From: Ancistrus triradiatus
Taxonomy: Eukaryota > Chordata > Actinopteri > Siluriformes > Loricariidae
DNA length: 64,000 nt
Reading direction: 5' to 3'
NCBI GenBank assembly: GCA_025084515.1
Contig: JAJAGP010000357.1
Location: forward strand, 41,001-105,000
The translations under genes were made by a program, and so were the position numbers. The notes beneath the pieces are model-generated. The model was not told the origin of the DNA, searched no databases, and worked only from the letters and a program-made list of their open reading frames with translations. Numbering within the stretch: position 1 is the first letter of the stretch; each line of letters starts with the position of its first letter. Shown here one piece after another: positions 33,870 through 45,115 of the stretch.

Positions 33870-35640
33870 CTCAAATGCCACTGGAGAGGTGATCAAGTAC
33901 ACTCTCTCCTCGCGCACTCGCCTCATTATCCCTCGACGCTATCACCCCTCCTCCTTTAAGTCTCACCAGTCTTAAAGAGCAGGTAATGGCAGAGTGGGGT
34001 AAAGGGATGCAGAATTAAGCCGTTTTACACCAAAGGGTAATTTGGTTTGATAAATGTGCCGTCGTGGCTAACTAATAATACATATTTTAAAAGGGGGAGG
34101 TAAAGGAGCAATGTAGCAGTACCTCTAGGAAAAAAGCGTCCCCATTATTAATGGGGCTGGCCACAGTATGTCTCGCGTAGGGTTACGACACAAGGTCAAA
34201 GCGCATTTCACTGAATTAAAAGCCATTTTGAGCTATGGCATGCCTAATCAAGTCGGACCTAAAGGTGCATAGCTCAGGTATAATGAGGCACCAATGAATT
34301 TAAATAAACAGGGCAAATGCGATGATTTATAAAGGCAATGTGCTAGCCTTATAGCTTGTTAGCAATGACGGATACTCTTTATTCTTTCAGGCTCCTTTAC
34401 CCACAGGATTTGAGCTTTTAACCAAATAATATCCGCCTGTATTGTCAAGGGTGAGCATTTCGGGTGCGACACTTATCCTAGTCGTTATGAAAAGTGGCTA
34501 CACAATGCAAGAGTAATGGTAATGTACGGCAACGAAATAAATGATTCCTTTTTTCCTCCTCTGCCTTTTTTCCCCTGCCTTTTTCCCCCTCTCCTTTAGA
34601 ACTATGGCTGTGACTAGACTCTAGAAGCATGTGAATTCATCTTAATATTTTATCCCAGCTCCATTTTTCTGTTTAAAAAGAGACATAATCCTTGATTCGG
34701 AAAATGTTTTGCATTTCAAGGAACGTTTTTTTTTTTATATCACTAAGAATGGTGGGGGTCTTCCATGTTTCAGAAAGGTTACTTATATAAATTATAATAT
34801 TTTTTTGCACAAAGTGGGCTGGGCTTATTAAAAAAAATCGCACTGTACGGTATTAATATGCTGATTAGGAACTTTGTTGAATAATGATGTTTGATGTGCG
34901 CCCAGTCTTATAGCGCGAATAAGAATTAATTCCAACGCTCGATCCTTCTGACAGCGAGGGCGAAATGAATTTTTACCCATTTTTAATGCATCCCATTTTA
35001 AACAAGTATTGATCTATCTAAGCGCAATTACCGGGGGTGCTTTTAGCCCTGTGCTAGGCACCATAGCTTAGGCTAATGACCCTGCTAGCTTAGCTACAGG
35101 CATTAGCAGCATGGAGCGGTGAGGCGTGCCACCCGCTGCCTCTGTTAGGTCATGCCAGCGCATTAGTGACTTCATTAGACCCTTTGTTGGCCAGGCTGCC
35201 TTTTGTATCGCCCTTGCAAGGAGAGACGGGTCTGGCGGTGATGTAGCTATTATTCAGGCTCACTGTGGATCAGTGCTCCTGCAAAGTTTGACTTTTAATG
35301 TATTCCTCCTCGTATCCTTCGCCGGCACGTCTTCATTCGAATCTCTTTGGTGGATGACAGTTTATTACACACGATGATCCATTCATTTGGCCCTAAGTTT
35401 GTAACAAAGGCAGTACATGCCGACTAGCCTGACCTTCTTGATAAATGTGCTTATTGTTAGTAAAAGCCTCATGGCTATTCAAAATGCTTTGTCTGAAACT
35501 CTGTGTAAAATATCAGGGGAGATCACCTCTTTATTCAGCACCTTGACATTCCACTTCAGAGTAATCTGTGCTCTTTTATTGTGCTGCTACACAATACACA
35601 CTTCCACCTCAAGTAGGTGGTTGACAGCAGTCTGCTGAGA
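33870..35640. promoter_or_regulatory. Candidate cluster of conserved non-coding elements
   Basis: About 1.8 kb with no recognisable transposon or microsatellite, in a window otherwise saturated with them. Rich in TAAT/ATTA cores, with words such as 'attaaaagccattttgagct', 'ggctaatgaccctgctagct' and 'gcgcattagtgacttcatta'. Stops are frequent in all frames, so it is not an exon. Such blocks are typical of enhancer arrays around developmental transcription-factor genes; the target gene cannot be named. Confidence 0.42.
34140..34156. promoter_or_regulatory. 17-bp palindrome with paired TAAT cores
   Basis: 'ccccattattaatgggg' is a perfect palindrome around a central T. It presents two inverted ATTA/TAAT homeodomain cores, the layout bound by paired-class homeodomain dimers (P3-like spacing). 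Function is inferred. Confidence 0.35.
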
Positions 35641-36257
35641 CGTTTCTGCTTCGGAGAGAACCAAATTAGGAGTTTATCACCTCTAACTGCATTATGTCAA
35701 GAACTTTTATCAGTCTGTCAAGCAGAGATTGTGATGTGTGATATGACGAGCGTCGGAAGTACATATTACTATTTGATAGTCTGAGATGTGGACTCTCGAT
35801 GGTGTGTGTCCACAAGGCTTAAAGCTGGAGCAAAGCTGTCAGGTAGTCTGCCTGTTAACAGCACACATTCTAATGGAAAAGCTCATTTAATCTTTAGGCA
35901 TTGGCTGGTCCAGTTCAGTCAACTATAGATCAAATGGTATGAAAATCCTTTGCAGGGCCAAAAGCATGTTTCCCGATGGATATGCATACAAAATCATATC
36001 AGTAAAACGTTTTGACGTTAAAACTGACAAATTCTAATTCCACTGATTGATTGTTTTTGATTGGAAAATAAGTTCTTTAATTACTCAAACCTCTCAGTGG
36101 GGATTGTGTCTGAATTTTATTGGTTCACAAACTAAAATGATTGTGTTGAAAGTGGCATAGCCAATAGCAATCTATTATCATAGTAAGCACATAAGTGGGT
36201 TTTTTACAATTTTCTATGACAAAGATACAAAACACTCCAACCGCTAAATTTCTCAGT
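35641..36257. other. Unique DNA, no gene seen
   Basis: No repeat recognised. May continue the regulatory block at its left side. Confidence 0.4.
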
Positions 36258-36388
36258 ACAGGTACTCCCTGTTTTACGTCCGACTTGGGGTATTTCGTCT
36301 TTACAATGGGAATCTGGTAATAAACACATACACATTCAGCATAAGCCTTACTCTGAATTTCGACTTTTCCCGGGCAAACGATGCATAG
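36258..36388 (+). mobile_element. MITE 'A' left part
   Basis: 'acaggtactccctgttttac', 'caatgggaatctggtaataa' and 'cacattcagcataagcc' match 1339 and (reversed) 14585. It is followed directly by element B1. Confidence 0.55.
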
Positions 36389-36390
36389 TA

Positions 36391-37174
36391 CAGTGGTACC
36401 TCGGTTCTTGTTGTTAATTTGTTCCCGAAGTCTTGTCGAGAACCAGGGGAGTACCGTGGGGAATTTTTCCCATAAGGAACAATGGAAATTTAATGAGTCC
36501 GTTCCAGACCCCCAGAAAATCCACACTGTATAAGACATTATATGCATTAATGGAGTTGTATTGTACAGGTGCTCCCTGATTTACAAAAGGGATATATTCC
36601 GACAAATCCATCACAAGTTAACTGTATCATGAATTTAGGAGTTTGAGTGTTGGTAGAGCGTTATATATTGTATCATAATGGAGCCAATGATGAGTAAGTT
36701 AATATTTAAAGCACTTGCATTAACCTACAGTTGTCCAAAATCATTAACACAGCGTATTTTATAATAAAATGTTCAAATCTCATGTAGTTTAGTAAGTAAT
36801 GGATTGAAAGTGAAAAGTAAAACTTCGTGTGCTACCATAACTGCAGACTGTTTCCTTTCGGTTGGCTCTTATATGTAACATTTTTAGGACCCATGGAGAC
36901 TTCTTTGCGCTAAGAAGACTGTACTGGAGATGTAAAAATAAAGAAAAACTTGATAAACACAGCAGAGATCTTCAGTGGTGAACCTGAATCAGTGAGTCGC
37001 TATGTACTGAATCGGGAATCATGACTTTTGGCTGAAATGACTTGACACGTACAAGTTTAAGCAAGTGCACAGGTACCGAAGAAACGACAGCACCCGAGAC
37101 GCATTTCCTTACTCAAAATACGTCAAGAATCGAATTCTACGAGTTCCGAGGTGGTCAAGAACCGAGATTACCCA
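36391..37174 (+). mobile_element. Composite TIR element 'B', copy 1
   Basis: Left end 'cagtggtacctcggttcttg' next to a TA; right end 'caagaaccgagatta'. Interior: 'cttgtcgagaaccag', 'ccgttccagacccccagaaa', 'ataagacattatatgcatta', then a second terminus-like motif 'tacaggtgctccctgattta', then 'attttataataaaatgttca' and 'aagtaatggattgaaagtga'. Same order in copies at 52607 and 54896. No transposase coding. Confidence 0.7.
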
Positions 37175-37587
37175 GCCAGCAATCCTGGCCTTTACTGAAT
37201 GGGGGATGCGATAGAAATCACACTAACAATGACATAAGAATAATAGAGTAGTTTTATTTACAGCATGGATAATACAAAGAAAAATCACTTACCTACACCC
37301 GAGCCAACCACATCGACTGAGAAGCCTGTGCAGTCTGGCAGGAGTCCACAGGCAGGGAGGGTCTGCGAGGGTTCTGTCTCTTACAGATGTTAGAAACATG
37401 GCTAGTGTTGGGGAGGACCGGACTGGCAAGATCAGAACAGATCACTCAAACAATGTTGTGTCCTGTTTCATATTCTGTTCTCCTGGTTTCAACCAGATTT
37501 GATGGAAAATGAATAACATAATCTGTCCAGATGTTTTTATAAATATCTTGTTTTCACTAGAGTGAAGTCAAGGACACTAATTTCTAG
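37175..37587. other. Unique DNA, nothing recognised
   Basis: No repeat or coding signal. Confidence 0.4.
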
Positions 37588-37773
37588 CAGTGTTGCACCG
37601 ATACCAGATCTGTGCCATTACTGACACTTGGACACAGTTTCAGCAATAGAGAGCCCCAATGGCATGAAGCGGTTACCAACACACACACATGCCACTAGAT
37701 GAACCTTAACTGAAGATACTTGAACATCAGGTATCGTTATTGGAAGGAAACAATTGGCATCGGTACATCCCTA
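37588..37773. mobile_element. hAT-type MITE with perfect 8-bp duplication
   Basis: Ends 'cagtgttgcaccgatacc' and 'ggcatcggtacatcccta' are inverted repeats (consensus 'tagggatgtaccgatgcc'). The flanks are identical: 'atttctag' at 37580-37587 and at 37774-37781. Only 186 bp, non-coding. The cleanest insertion in the window. Confidence 0.85.
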
Positions 37774-38225
37774 ATTTCTAGCACCTATAGAGCATTCTGT
37801 ATGGTCATAAGTGTACGCAGTACTGTCCTGCACTAGGATGAGAAAGTTGTCAATGCGTGACGTAGGGAGTCACTTGGCGGGAGTGATGAGCTGAGAATGT
37901 AGTGAGGAAAAGCTGTGAGGAACTACCCGTTCTGACACTGATTGGCGATGCTGGTTGTGTAGATTGTGTTTGTTGTCTTGTTGTGTGTGACGGGCATTTT
38001 TGGCTGTTTTCTCCCTTTCACTTTACCCCTTTCCTATTCTTAACTCCAAACCATAGCCTGGGACAAAACAATGACAGTGCATTTTAAATAGCATGCAGCA
38101 AATGCCATTTCAAAAAGCCAGTGTTTCTGTTAACCAGGCATGGCAATGCTTAGGAACCACATTTTTTGGTAATAGTGTGTCAGGATGTCAGGGTACAGCA
38201 TTATTGTATGATTTGTAGTTGCAAA
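37774..38225. other. Unique DNA, nothing recognised
   Basis: No repeat or coding signal. Confidence 0.4.
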
Positions 38226-38404
38226 TTTACATTTACAGCATTTAGCAGACGCACTTATTCAGAGCGACTTACAATTGATACAGTCTTACAATCTAGGCAA
38301 TCTATCAGTTGTGGCAACAGTGGCAGCTTGGCAGAGGAGGGATTTGAACCCTGGACCTTTTGGTCCATAGTCCAGTACCTTAACCGCTAGGCTACCACAG
38401 TCCA
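38226..38404 (-). repeat. tRNA-derived SINE with internal deletion
   Basis: Minus strand: 'gtggtagcctagcggttaag' (A-box region), 'ggttcaaatccctcc' (B box), and tail 'gtaagtcgctctgaataag'. The 'cttgagcaaggcccttaacc' middle part is deleted between 38306 and 38316, unlike the full copies. Confidence 0.8.
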
Positions 38405-39029
38405 CAGTTGGTGGTTTCCGTAGGTTATAGCAACCCATATAAATAGCAAACACATCAGTGTTCACAAAACTCCAGTCTTTATTGAATGTATTTTATTACA
38501 CTGAAAGAAAAAATAGCCATTTAGCTCTAGCACAGTTCAGTTAAGCTAACACTATTGACTATAGCACAATTGCCATGAGTTTAATCAAACTTAAAGCAGA
38601 CAGCAGTGAAGTTAGTGACTAGTTTCTTTTAAGCTTGTAGTCGTTGGTGTGATGGGCTAATGTTAGCCAAATGTTAACTAGCACAGTGATGCTCTGTTTC
38701 TGTTGGCGCTTATGGGTTAGCTACCTTAACATTGTAAAAGGTTTCTAAATATCTTAGAGAGTCAGATTTGATCAGGGATAAGATTTTAGCTTTTCTCGTT
38801 GGTACTAATCTGTTATATTAGCACCCTCTGTTTAGAATGCTACTATTTTATCACTAAGGTTCTTGGTAGTCATACACCAAGTCTTTATGGTACACTGCTG
38901 TTTATAGTTGTTATTTTCCAGGTCATTTGCTTGTTCGTTTGTGTAATTTGTGCAGTTTATGTCAGTGTTCTGTTCTGTCTTTGTAAACAAACCGTGCTTG
39001 TTTGGGGATAGAGATCAGCGATCTGTCTT
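38405..39029. other. Unique DNA, nothing recognised
   Basis: Contains several 'gctaac' and 'ttagc' words but no defined repeat, frame or RNA gene. Confidence 0.4.
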
Positions 39030-39740
39030 TTTGGGGTTCAGAGGTTTCATTGCTGTTGACCCAGGCATGCCAGGGGCTCTTGAACTGAGACTCTCTCTCC
39101 TCTCCTCCTCCCCGGCAGCGTCCAGCAAACACTCGCATCGCATCCCGGCCGTGATTAATGCCAGCGCCGCCCAGCCCCAGCCCTTTTGGCAGATAACGCC
39201 AGGCAGCAAGCGCGCTTGACACTTTTAATGTATAATTAAGTAGAAAAAGTCAGCACAGGCTATGCAAATTTTTTAAAATGATAAATGAGGCTGGGTGGCG
39301 GCAGGGATTGATTTGGTGTAAATGAAACTAATTAAGGAAATGTCAAACATAATTAATAAAACAGGTTTAAGCTGCAAAACATTGTCAATGGAATGAATGA
39401 GGAGGCATTGGCGCCCATTGTTTGGGCTTTATTTAGGCGCAGTGTTGTGCTTGTTCGGCGCACCCTGATGTGCTGTCCCCCACCCTCACACCCGCCGCCA
39501 CCGATTTCCCGAGAGGGTGGAAAATAAATTTGCTTGTCTCTTGGCTGACTGTAGAAATTAATTGCTGGAATCTTGTCCCATCCAAGTGTTACATTCCTGC
39601 GCAGGACATTAACATAACTAATTTGAAAGAGCCCAAATGACTGCATAATGGAGCACTGTCAGCATGCATGACACTCGCTGGTCATACCAAATTAGCCGCC
39701 TTTTGTAATTGAATTTTTTTTCCCACTTTTCCTATATTTA
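39030..39740. promoter_or_regulatory. Candidate conserved enhancer with homeodomain cores
   Basis: Repeat-free. It opens with a GC/CpG-rich part ('ccggccgtgattaatgccag', 'gccgcccagccccagccc') and continues with AT-rich motifs: 'tataattaag' (39231), 'actaattaagg' (39328), 'cataattaataaa' (39349) and 'gaaattaattgc' (39555). A GATA-like 'cagataac' is at 39190. Frames on both strands do not resemble any family. Strongest single enhancer candidate by eye. Confidence 0.45.
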
Positions 39741-39819
39741 TTCGTCTTTGCGCCCTTTCTCTCCTCTTTCCTCGCTCCTTGCTTTGTAGTGTCTTTTTAT
39801 TAAGGATAAGAACTAGGGT

Positions 39820-40130
39820 TTTATAATTTTACAAAGAGTGCTTGACCTACAATTAGTGGGATGGAGTTGGGAAGGGCCGACCAGGCTGGCGTGAACAGCC
39901 AGAGTCAGATCTTTAGTCCCTGTAATGATGCTAGAGACCTTGCTGCCTCTGGGGAGGAGAAGAGTAATGGCACAGGCTATTTTTATGGGGACCCGGATGG
40001 CGGGGGGCCGTGAAGGCCAATGGAGCTTCACCGTAGGGTGGATCACGCTCACATTGGCAACCTGTGCCCCAGCCATCAGTCCACAGTGTCAGCCTCGTTC
40101 CCCTCATGCGGCAGACACTACAGTCCTCTT
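39820..40130. promoter_or_regulatory. Candidate conserved non-coding element
   Basis: Continues the repeat-free, GC-balanced character of 39030-39740 after a short T-rich break. Overlapping short frames on both strands, none with a domain. Confidence 0.3.
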
Positions 40131-40789
40131 AACATCTGTCTGTATTTTACATACACACACGCGTGCACAGTAGGGGGTTTAAGTAAGTTTGTTCTGATTA
40201 TTATAATTATTGTATTTCTGTAAGAACCGCTACACATTGCCAAAGCTATGATTCCACTTCAGGTGGTCATGATTTCACTTACGGATTTTTTTTTCTTCTC
40301 ATATGCATGGCAACTCCCACACAGGATCCCAATTGTCGGTGTAACTCCTGCCTCTCTCGTTGTTATTTTAACATTTTGGTCGCACACCACATGGCATAAC
40401 GATAACACCTAACGAGATTGTGAGAGGATAAAGACTTCGCTGTATACACACCCCCAGTCTCACGTCGAAGCAGAGTTCTTTGCATACACCAAAGCTGTTA
40501 GCTCTAACCTTATTGTTGTTTAAATGTGTTGTTACTCATGTGCAGCTTCTAATTATAACATTCTTCTAAAAGCAATGGAGAAGTGTGGTAAAATTAGAAG
40601 TATTTTGTAATAAAAGTGTTCACTAGGGGTGTATCGACAGTGTACACTCTTCTCACTCTGTTTAATTTATGCTAATTTTCTTGAATCTGTTCTTAAACAA
40701 AAAACATTTATTCCCTTACAATTAAAAGAAATGACCCGAAACGGAGGTTTAAAATGGTAAATAAAATGTTCTGTTGTTTGTGTAAGTTC

Positions 40790-41210
40790 TCAGTCATCCA
40801 GGTAATGGTAGACTTCTGTTAAGTTGAAGGCAACTGGACAACTTCTTGGTTCTTGAAGATGTTTCACCTCTCACCCATTAGGTTTCTTCAGCTCTAGAAA
40901 CTGATTGGGAGTCCAAGGTTTTTAACCTTAATGGGTTTGTCACCTTTATCCTGAGTCTAAGCAGGAAAGTCCTTGGCGGCACTTCGTCCCCAGCCAACCA
41001 GAGGAGGGAGAGAGCCACTGCCCTCGGTGCGGCCCAGGCATGGTGGGACATGAGTCTTTACGATCACGGGAGCCAAGGTGTGACCCATTAGTGAGTCGTT
41101 TCCCCACCCTGCCATCATGTGAGCCGTTAGTGGCACATGAGTTGAGGTGTGAATGGGGGTTAAACCTCCTAGGAAGGGATCTCAAGACTGATTTGTAGGT
41201 GGCTGATAGC
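40790..41210. repeat. Dispersed fish repeat
   Basis: 'gttctcagtcatccaggtaa', 'ggcaactggac', 'ttcttggttcttgaagatgt' and 'tttcttcagctctagaaact' are words I recognise from a repeat common in teleost genomes. Superfamily not assigned. Confidence 0.6.
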
Positions 41211-41361
41211 TTTTTTTTATTGTAGCTTCACCATCTATTAAATAACTGCGTGAAAACATTCCGTTTTCATACCTGAAAATAGTGTGTACTTGTATAGAAA
41301 TGTAAACAAAAACTATCTTTAGTCCCCTGAAATTAAAATAAATTAGAAGTTATGTTTAATA

Positions 41362-41623
41362 CAGTATAACCTCTGAATTTAAACTTAGTTGGTTCCTGAA
41401 GGCCAGTCAAACTCCGATTAGTTCAAAGTCGGAATCGGAAGTCATGTAAATACGATTAAATACCGCCACCTATTGGACTGAATTACATACGCCATCTTTG
41501 GAAGATCGCACCATTGGGTGGCCATGTTCGAAGTCTGAATTTTAGTTTGAATTTGGGGGCAAATTGTCTGATGTCTGAATTGAGGGAGTAAAGAAGTGTT
41601 CGAATTCTAAAATTCCACGGTAT
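41362..41623. mobile_element. Short TIR element (MITE 'C')
   Basis: 'cagtataacctctgaattta' mirrors the right end 'cgaattctaaaattccacgg'. Interior 'gttcaaagtcggaatcggaa' and 'ggaagatcgcaccattgg'. About 260 bp. Related ends at 18310 and 31712. Confidence 0.55.
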
Positions 41624-41748
41624 GTACTTGTAGGAACATAAGGTGTCATTGCACCCTCTGACAATGCATTAAATGACATACCTAAACCATACACATCGTG
41701 ACACTTTTGCTTTGCAATGCATTGCATCGTTACACCCTTAGTATTCAG

Positions 41749-44029
41749 ACATCTGAACAACAACATGGTGGAAAGTGAAAGTTCTGTTTTGTCAACACTT
41801 TTCCTGGGGCTCTAGAGCCTATGGTGGAATTCCCTGCACACAGGTGAAATTGCTCCCTGGATGGTACGCCAGTCCATAGCATTACCGTGTAACAGGACAC
41901 CCAGGTCCTCAAGAAGTGCTGTTTTCTGTTGCTGGCTCTTACCTCTGAGCCACAGGAGATGCTATGAAACTTTCTGTATTGTTATTAATAAGGACAGAAA
42001 ACACAGACAATGTTATTGCATGCATCTGTAACTACAGTGTCACTTTCACACTTACAAGACCAGAAATACTCCAACAAAATGTCCACAGATCATATAAAAG
42101 GCAAATAATCGAAATACAAGCCTCAACTGTGCCTGTAATGTCAACTGGGATAAACGTAACAAATCTGTTATTTTTTTATTGCAAAGCATGTTAACCGAAC
42201 AGTAGCATAGCTTTTTAATGTAATGTTGCTAAAAGCTAATTGAGACCCTGTTATAATATATTCCCATTATTTCCCCCCACATTTGCCCAGTCTCACAACA
42301 CCCCCAACAAACTGAATGTGGAGGACCGTAGGCCAGCAAGTCAATCCTGTCCACTCACAGCCACTGTCTGCTTCTTTTCACTAACAGACGATAGACTTTA
42401 TTGACGATACAGATACGTATGCATCGTCCAGGATGCGTTCTGTAAAATGGAACGTAATGCGATTTGGAAGTTCTGCAATCACTTTATACCGTACTTCTGT
42501 TCAGTTATGCATACATAATACTCTATAATAACCTTATTTGGCCACAGACATTCAAGTATGTGTCCTTTAATGATCGTATTCGTAATCGTGAAACAAGTCG
42601 TTGACTGAAATGGACATTTCCTGGACTTTTTATGCTACTATAATGTAAATATAAAGGTTTTTTTTTTTTTTTTTTAAACAATAAAATTTGATATAATTAT
42701 AGGTGAGAGAGAATATAGAGGTAGTGGAGGAGCAAATAAAGGAGTACTACTTGCAATAGGACAGGCACACACACTTATCAAGAAAATTTAACGCTGGTTA
42801 CAGATAAGTAGCAGAAATTCCCACACAACGTTCTTGACCGGTAAAACCCACACTACAGGGTTGCCAGATCCCTCAAGTACAAAAATGCAAATAGGTTTAC
42901 CGAAACAAGCCCAAAAGAAGCGAATTGGCTAAAATGTAGCCCAACCTAGTACAATGTGGGTGAGTAAAAAAATAACAATGTGCATTATCCTTTTAACTTT
43001 AGAGACTGAACAAAAGGACGTTTGGATGCATGGGTCATGGTATGATTATATCACTATACATTGCGATACGCTACATGTTGCGCCATGGAAATAAAAGCAG
43101 CGAAACGGCTATCGAACACTGTGGAGACTCTGGAATGCAGTGTATACTCAAATGAATTATTTGATTATTTAATATTACCTTTTGAGGTTTGTCACATTTA
43201 TGAGATTATTGGCTGGTTGCAAAGTAGAAGTTTGATTATTGACTGAGTTATGTAAACCCGGAGGTTTCCCATTATCTGATTACTCGAGTGCATGTATACT
43301 CGTTGATCGGATTGTTGAGTACAAAATATGATTATCTGCAGTCACTGAGGCAGCGGAACCACTGGATTTACTTAAAAATAACACTATGTACATGATGTGT
43401 TATTTTGTTGCCAGGTATTCTTTTGATACCACTATGACAAGGGTTAATGGAGTAACTGCTCAGACTAACCCAGTTGTGCAGGATAAACAGGGATCTGGCA
43501 GTTGCTTCCAGCAACGTATTGCTTAGTTGTTTTGGTTGCGGTGGGAAAATCTTGCATCAAACTATTCACTGCTAGCTTTCAAATGTTAGTAATTTGAACA
43601 AATATGCAATCAGCTGCAATTCACATGGAGTTCCCTCCTTTTGTGTGATCTGTGTGCAGTTTGTGCATGGGCTCATACACAATGCATAAAATGGAGTTTA
43701 GTTTCTTACAGAATGGAAGAGCTGCCTAATTGCAGCTAAAAAGTGAGCAAAAGCCTTCGTACACGGAGGCCTCCTGCTCTTATTCTTTATCCCTTCTTTC
43801 TCTCCCTGTACTGTAAATCTGTAAAATTTTGTCCCTCTCTTGCCATTTCTTGTCACTGGGATTTGTGCGCTGAGAGCTCGCTCCAAATGCCAGGGGTCAT
43901 GAGTCAAACATATGCAGCATGTATTACAATTTATTACTGCGTTTGCTTTGAGATTTTGCTCACCTTGACAAGCTTAAGTAAATCATGCTCGTGCTCTGAA
44001 ACGGAGACAGGGCTGAGACTAGGGCTTGC
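41749..44029. other. Unique DNA, no gene seen
   Basis: A T-run at 42658-42675. 43040-43330 is repeat-poor with several 'gatta'/'ttatt' motifs. A 125-codon frame at 43743-44120 has no domain. Confidence 0.4.
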
Positions 44030-44430
44030 CTTCCTGCTACGAGTCGACCAGGATTGGCTGCAGCCCCAGAGGTTGTTGCAATCCCACAAGGCAGCGGGCT
44101 CGGTGCTACTGATACGGTGAGCTGTGCTCCACAGCGAGGCAGGTATTTATAGAAAACGTATGCAAAAGGCCTAATAGCAGCCCCGACTCCAAGACAGAAG
44201 CTGTGACAGTTAAATACAGATGGAGGGTGTGATGGTGAGGCCTAGGACAGATTTAATCAGGGAAGGGTACCTTGTTTCTTCATTTCATTTGAATATGGTG
44301 GACAGCCGCATATAAATATGTTCATTTCTTTCTCCCCAGCATATATTTTATTCTTGAAGGCTCGTTATTTTTCGAGATGTAGAAGAGAGACCTCGGGGCC
44401 TGGCCTCCAAACCTGAATTGTATTAATCAA
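44030..44430. promoter_or_regulatory. Candidate conserved non-coding element
   Basis: Repeat-free GC-balanced block ('ggtatttatagaaaacgtat', 'aaggcctaatagcagccccg'). Composition-based call. Confidence 0.25.
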
Positions 44431-44635
44431 AATTTAGCGGTCGCAGCCCAAAGTTTCGTATGCAGCACCAACAGGGCAGAGAACTAGTAAATACATGGCT
44501 TGTAGAGAACAATACTTAAGTATTTACATTAACCAGACAATTTATTAGGAACACCTGTTCAACTGCTTGTTGACACAAATCTAGCCAATCAAATTTAAGC
44601 ACTTCAGTGACTTGAGGTATGTGGACATCCCTCTA

Positions 44636-44794
44636 CAGTTTACAGCATTTAGCAGACACCCTTATCCAGAGCGACTTACAATTGATACAGTCTTACAATC
44701 CAAGTAATTGTGGGTTAAGTGGTAGCTTGGCAGAGGTGGGTTTTGAACCCTGGACCTTCTGATCCATAGTCCCACCAGAGCCGAGATACCATTG
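44636..44794. mobile_element. Miniature element B containing a SINE
   Basis: 'cagt' after a TA (44634-44635), then SINE sequence (44640-44775), then the B right terminus 'cagagccgagataccattg' followed by TA (44795-44796). It is a 159-bp element with almost no B interior, sitting in a Tc1-like relic. Confidence 0.5.
44640..44775 (-). repeat. Truncated tRNA-derived SINE
   Basis: Minus strand keeps the tail 'gtaagtcgctctggataagg' and the B-box region 'gggttcaaaacccacc' but lacks the A-box part, and the middle 'cttgagcaaggcc' region is deleted. Confidence 0.75.
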
Positions 44795-45044
44795 TATATG
44801 CAAATGCCAACCACTGCATATGATCAGCTGAAGTTCAAACATCAGAATGGGGAAGAAAGGTGATTTAAGTGACTTTGAACATGACATGGTTTTTGGTGAA
44901 AGGCAACAGTAACTCAAAAAAACCACTCGTTACAATTGAGGTATGCAGAAGAGATGCAACACATCAGACCTTGGAGCAGATGGGCTACAGTAGCAGAAGA
45001 CCACACTGGGTGCCACTCCTGTCAGCTTAGAACAGGCAACTAAA

Positions 45045-45115
45045 GTGAATTTACATTATTCCATCTGTTCCAGATGGCCAGAAAATCCATACTGTACAAG
45101 GCATTATATAGGGGA
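45045..45115 (+). mobile_element. Element B internal fragment
   Basis: 'ccatctgttccagatggcca' and 'gaaaatccatactgtacaag' plus 'gcattatata' match the left interior of element B copies. Confidence 0.5.

Larger units (their letters stand above)
40624..41740. mobile_element. hAT-type element carrying nested repeats
   Basis: Ends 'taggggtgtatcgac' and 'catcgttacaccctta' are imperfect inverted repeats. Flanks 'gtgttcac' (40616-40623) and 'gtattcag' (41741-41748) agree at 6 of 8 bases, in keeping with a hAT target duplication. No transposase. Two other repeats lie inside (40790-41210 and 41362-41623). Confidence 0.55.
44528..45044 (+). mobile_element. Tc1-like relic interrupted by another element
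   Basis: Same family as 8197-8640. The left end region 'aatttattaggaacacctgt' is followed, after an insertion at 44636-44794, by 'catcagaatggggaagaaag', 'tttgaacatgacatggtttt', 'ggcaacagtaactcaaa' and 'aagaccacactgggtgccac'. The first third of a transposase frame is recognisable at DNA level only; the catalytic part is missing. Confidence 0.65.

Noticed and set aside
34555..34620. Long pyrimidine tract ending 'ctcctttag', like a splice acceptor
   Set aside because: All three frames downstream meet a stop within eight codons, so no internal coding exon fits.
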